NCBI GenBank assembly: GCA_946481405.1
Contig: CAMLNY010000057.1
Coordinates: 1-6,960 of the forward strand
DNA: 6,960 bases
DNA from: an uncultured Brevundimonas sp.
Lineage (GTDB): Bacteria; Pseudomonadota; Alphaproteobacteria; Caulobacterales; Caulobacteraceae
Reading direction: 5' to 3'
The notes under the pieces are model-generated. The model was given only the letters and a program-made list of their open reading frames with translations, did no database searches and was not told where the DNA came from. Each line of letters starts with the position of its first letter. Positions within the stretch are counted from its first letter, which is position 1. Shown here one piece after another: positions 5,397 through 6,960 of the stretch. The translations under genes and the position numbers were made by a program.

Positions 5397-6960
5397 TCAG
5401 CGGACCCCCAGCTCCCGGACCAGTCCATCCATGCCGTAGACGTCGCGCAGGGCCACGGTCACTGCGCCCGTCGTCACGATGACGCTGCGGTTGACGTTGC
5501 GGTCATAGCCATAGGCGTTGCGCTGGGTCAGGACGGTGGAGTCGAAGTTCGCGCCCAGCATCTCGCCCGCCGCATTGACCACCGGCGAGCCTGACGACCC
5601 GCCGATCGTGTCCGACGACAGGGTCATGTTCAGCACCGTGTCAGGGTCGATCTGATCGCGCGCGGCCAGCAGTTTCGGCGCCACATCGAACGGCGCCGAA
5701 CCGGTCGCCCGGTCCCACAGCCCGCCGAAGGTCGTGAACGGACCCCAGCGCTGGCCCGGAACGTCCGAACCCTCGATCTTGCCGTACGTCAGGCGCAGCG
5801 TGCCCGTCGCGTCCGGATAGACGGTGTCGCCATAGGCGGCGAACCGCTGCGTCGCCAGTTGCTCCGCGGCCTGATCGGTCGGGGCCTGCACCCGAGTCTC
5901 CCAGTCCTCGCGGATGCCGCGCGTCTCATCCTGGATCGACAGCAGGTATTGGATCATGGGGTCGTCCGAGGCCTGGATGGCCGCCAGTCCGCCTTCCCAC
6001 AGGGCGCGCCGCACCGCCGGATCGGCCAGGGTCGTGCCCTCGACCAGACGCGCCGACAGCGCCTCCGGCGACTCCCGGCCCAGCAGGCCGCGCACAGCGG
6101 GGCTATCGACCGTCAGCCACTCGCGGGTCTTGGACAGCCACCACTCCATCCGCACCTGCTCCAGCGCCGGATAGGTCGGGCGCTCGGCGAACAGGGCCGC
6201 CTGAACCGCCGACAGGCGCGCATCGCCGAACTCCGGCAGACGCTCGGCCGAGGGCTTGGCCCGCTCCTGCGCGCCCCGCACCAGCGTCCGCGCCCACAGG
6301 AACAGCTGCGACCCGCCGGCCACCGGCGTCGTCCCGATACCCGTCCCGCCTTCCAGCAGGGCGTAGGCGGGGTAAAGCTCACGCGCCAGCGGCTGGACGG
6401 CCGAAAGCTCCATCCACGGATCGGGCGCGTCATTGCTGCGGCCATCCAGGAAGCGCGCGGCCGACAGGGTGAAGGCGCGCTGGCGGAAGTCCGCCTCCTG
6501 CGCAGCGCGCCGCTCCATGAAGCTGGCGTCCGTCAGTGCCCGCATCCGGCCCAGACCGCGCTTGTAGGTGTTCTCCAGACCCACGATCGGATCCATGGCG
6601 ATGAAGGCGTTTTCTTCCGACTCTTCCGAGAACCGGATCAGCCGCCCGCGGAGTTCCGAGGCGATCAACTGGTCCAGCGGCAGGACGACATCGCGCACCG
6701 TGAACAGCTGGTCCTGGGTCAGCAGGCGCTGGGTCGCGCCGGGGCTGCCGGCGACGAAGACGGGCGTGCCTTCCACCGGCCGGTCGGCGTTCCAGACGAA
6801 GTGGGTCGGGGTCTCGGCCGGGGCGTTGTTCTCGTACAGGCGGATGAAGGCCGCATCGATGGCGAAGCGCGGGAAGGAGAAGTTGTCCAGATCCCCGCCG
6901 AAGGTCGCCGCCCGGTCCTCCGGCGCAAAGGCCAGACGGACGTCGGTGTACTTCTTGTAG
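5397..6960 (-). CDS. S46 family serine peptidase (DPP7/DPP11-like), 5' end outside window
   Basis: S46 enzymes are chymotrypsin-fold dipeptidyl-peptidases that remove dipeptides from peptide amino ends, normally in the periplasm of Gram-negative bacteria. About 521 codons are present of a usual 680-720; the missing start should hold the signal peptide and the catalytic His. Visible marks, in protein order, are Y-K-K-Y-T-D-V-R (6936-6959), GGDLDNFSFPRF (6864-6899), and the probable catalytic Asp in F-A-I-D-A-A-F-I-R (codon 6855-6857). A long helical middle follows, then GGSSGSPV with the catalytic Ser at codon 5592-5594 and the following G-E-M-L-G-A-N-F-D. The GTG at 6774-6776 is internal, since family sequence continues past it. 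The residue after N-F-D (codon 5538-5540) is Ser, where DPP7 has Gly and DPP11 has Arg by my alignment, so the preferred substrate cannot be read from known enzymes. It is the first visible gene of a probable pair with DUF1801. Confidence 0.93.
   Translation of the reverse strand, partial: YKKYTDVRLAFAPEDRAATFGGDLDNFSFPRFAIDAAFIRLYENNAPAETPTHFVWNADRPVEGTPVFVAGSPGATQRLLTQDQLFTVRDVVLPLDQLIASELRGRLIRFSEESEENAFIAMDPIVGLENTYKRGLGRMRALTDASFMERRAAQEADFRQRAFTLSAARFLDGRSNDAPDPWMELSAVQPLARELYPAYALLEGGTGIGTTPVAGGSQLFLWARTLVRGAQERAKPSAERLPEFGDARLSAVQAALFAERPTYPALEQVRMEWWLSKTREWLTVDSPAVRGLLGRESPEALSARLVEGTTLADPAVRRALWEGGLAAIQASDDPMIQYLLSIQDETRGIREDWETRVQAPTDQAAEQLATQRFAAYGDTVYPDATGTLRLTYGKIEGSDVPGQRWGPFTTFGGLWDRATGSAPFDVAPKLLAARDQIDPDTVLNMTLSSDTIGGSSGSPVVNAAGEMLGANFDSTVLTQRNAYGYDRNVNRSVIVTTGAVTVALRDVYGMDGLVRELGVR

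Noticed and set aside
5378..5428. Longer amino end for the DUF1801 protein from an ATG at 5428
   Set aside because: It would overlap the end of the peptidase gene and the extra 17 residues are not family-like, while the ATG at 5377 has a well-placed GAGGA.
6774..6776. GTG as start codon of the S46 peptidase
   Set aside because: Typical S46 sequence, including GGDLDNFSFPRF and the probable catalytic Asp, continues in frame beyond it to the window edge.

Overview
The window is GC-rich, densely coded chromosomal DNA that looks like an alphaproteobacterium, most probably order Caulobacterales (Brevundimonas or a close relative). The clues are strong G/C use at third codon positions, the style of the proteins (a DUF3857/transglutaminase/TPR exported protein and an S46 peptidase), one Caulobacter-type housekeeping promoter candidate, and few GANTC sites. 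The taxonomic call is inference; there is no rRNA or other marker gene here.

Left part, plus strand (1-4985): the C-terminal end of uvrC (nucleotide excision repair endonuclease), then a large secreted protein of 1013 residues with DUF3857, a transglutaminase-like fold with an intact Cys-His-Asp triad, and a C-terminal TPR array. A beta-class carbonic anhydrase and pgsA (phosphatidylglycerophosphate synthase, phospholipid synthesis) follow. All four are co-directional with gaps of 35-69 bases. A weak promoter candidate lies between uvrC and the DUF3857 gene, and a short perfect hairpin lies in the pgsA leader.

Right part, minus strand (4982-6960): an S46-family serine exopeptidase (5' end beyond the window), followed 19 bases downstream by a small DUF1801 protein with a clear ribosome binding site in the gap. 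These two probably form a transcription unit that converges on pgsA. The two converging genes share the palindrome CTAG as overlapping stop codons, so there is no intergenic space for a terminator.

The genes cover DNA repair, envelope lipid synthesis, CO2/bicarbonate balance, an exported transglutaminase-like protein of unknown role and periplasmic peptide breakdown. I see no tRNA, rRNA, insertion sequence, CRISPR array, prophage or toxin-antitoxin gene, and no gene-free stretch longer than about 70 bases. I found no convincing new system. The points most worth a second look are the uncharacterised DUF3857-TPR protein, the unusual residue at the S46 specificity position, and the shared stop palindrome.
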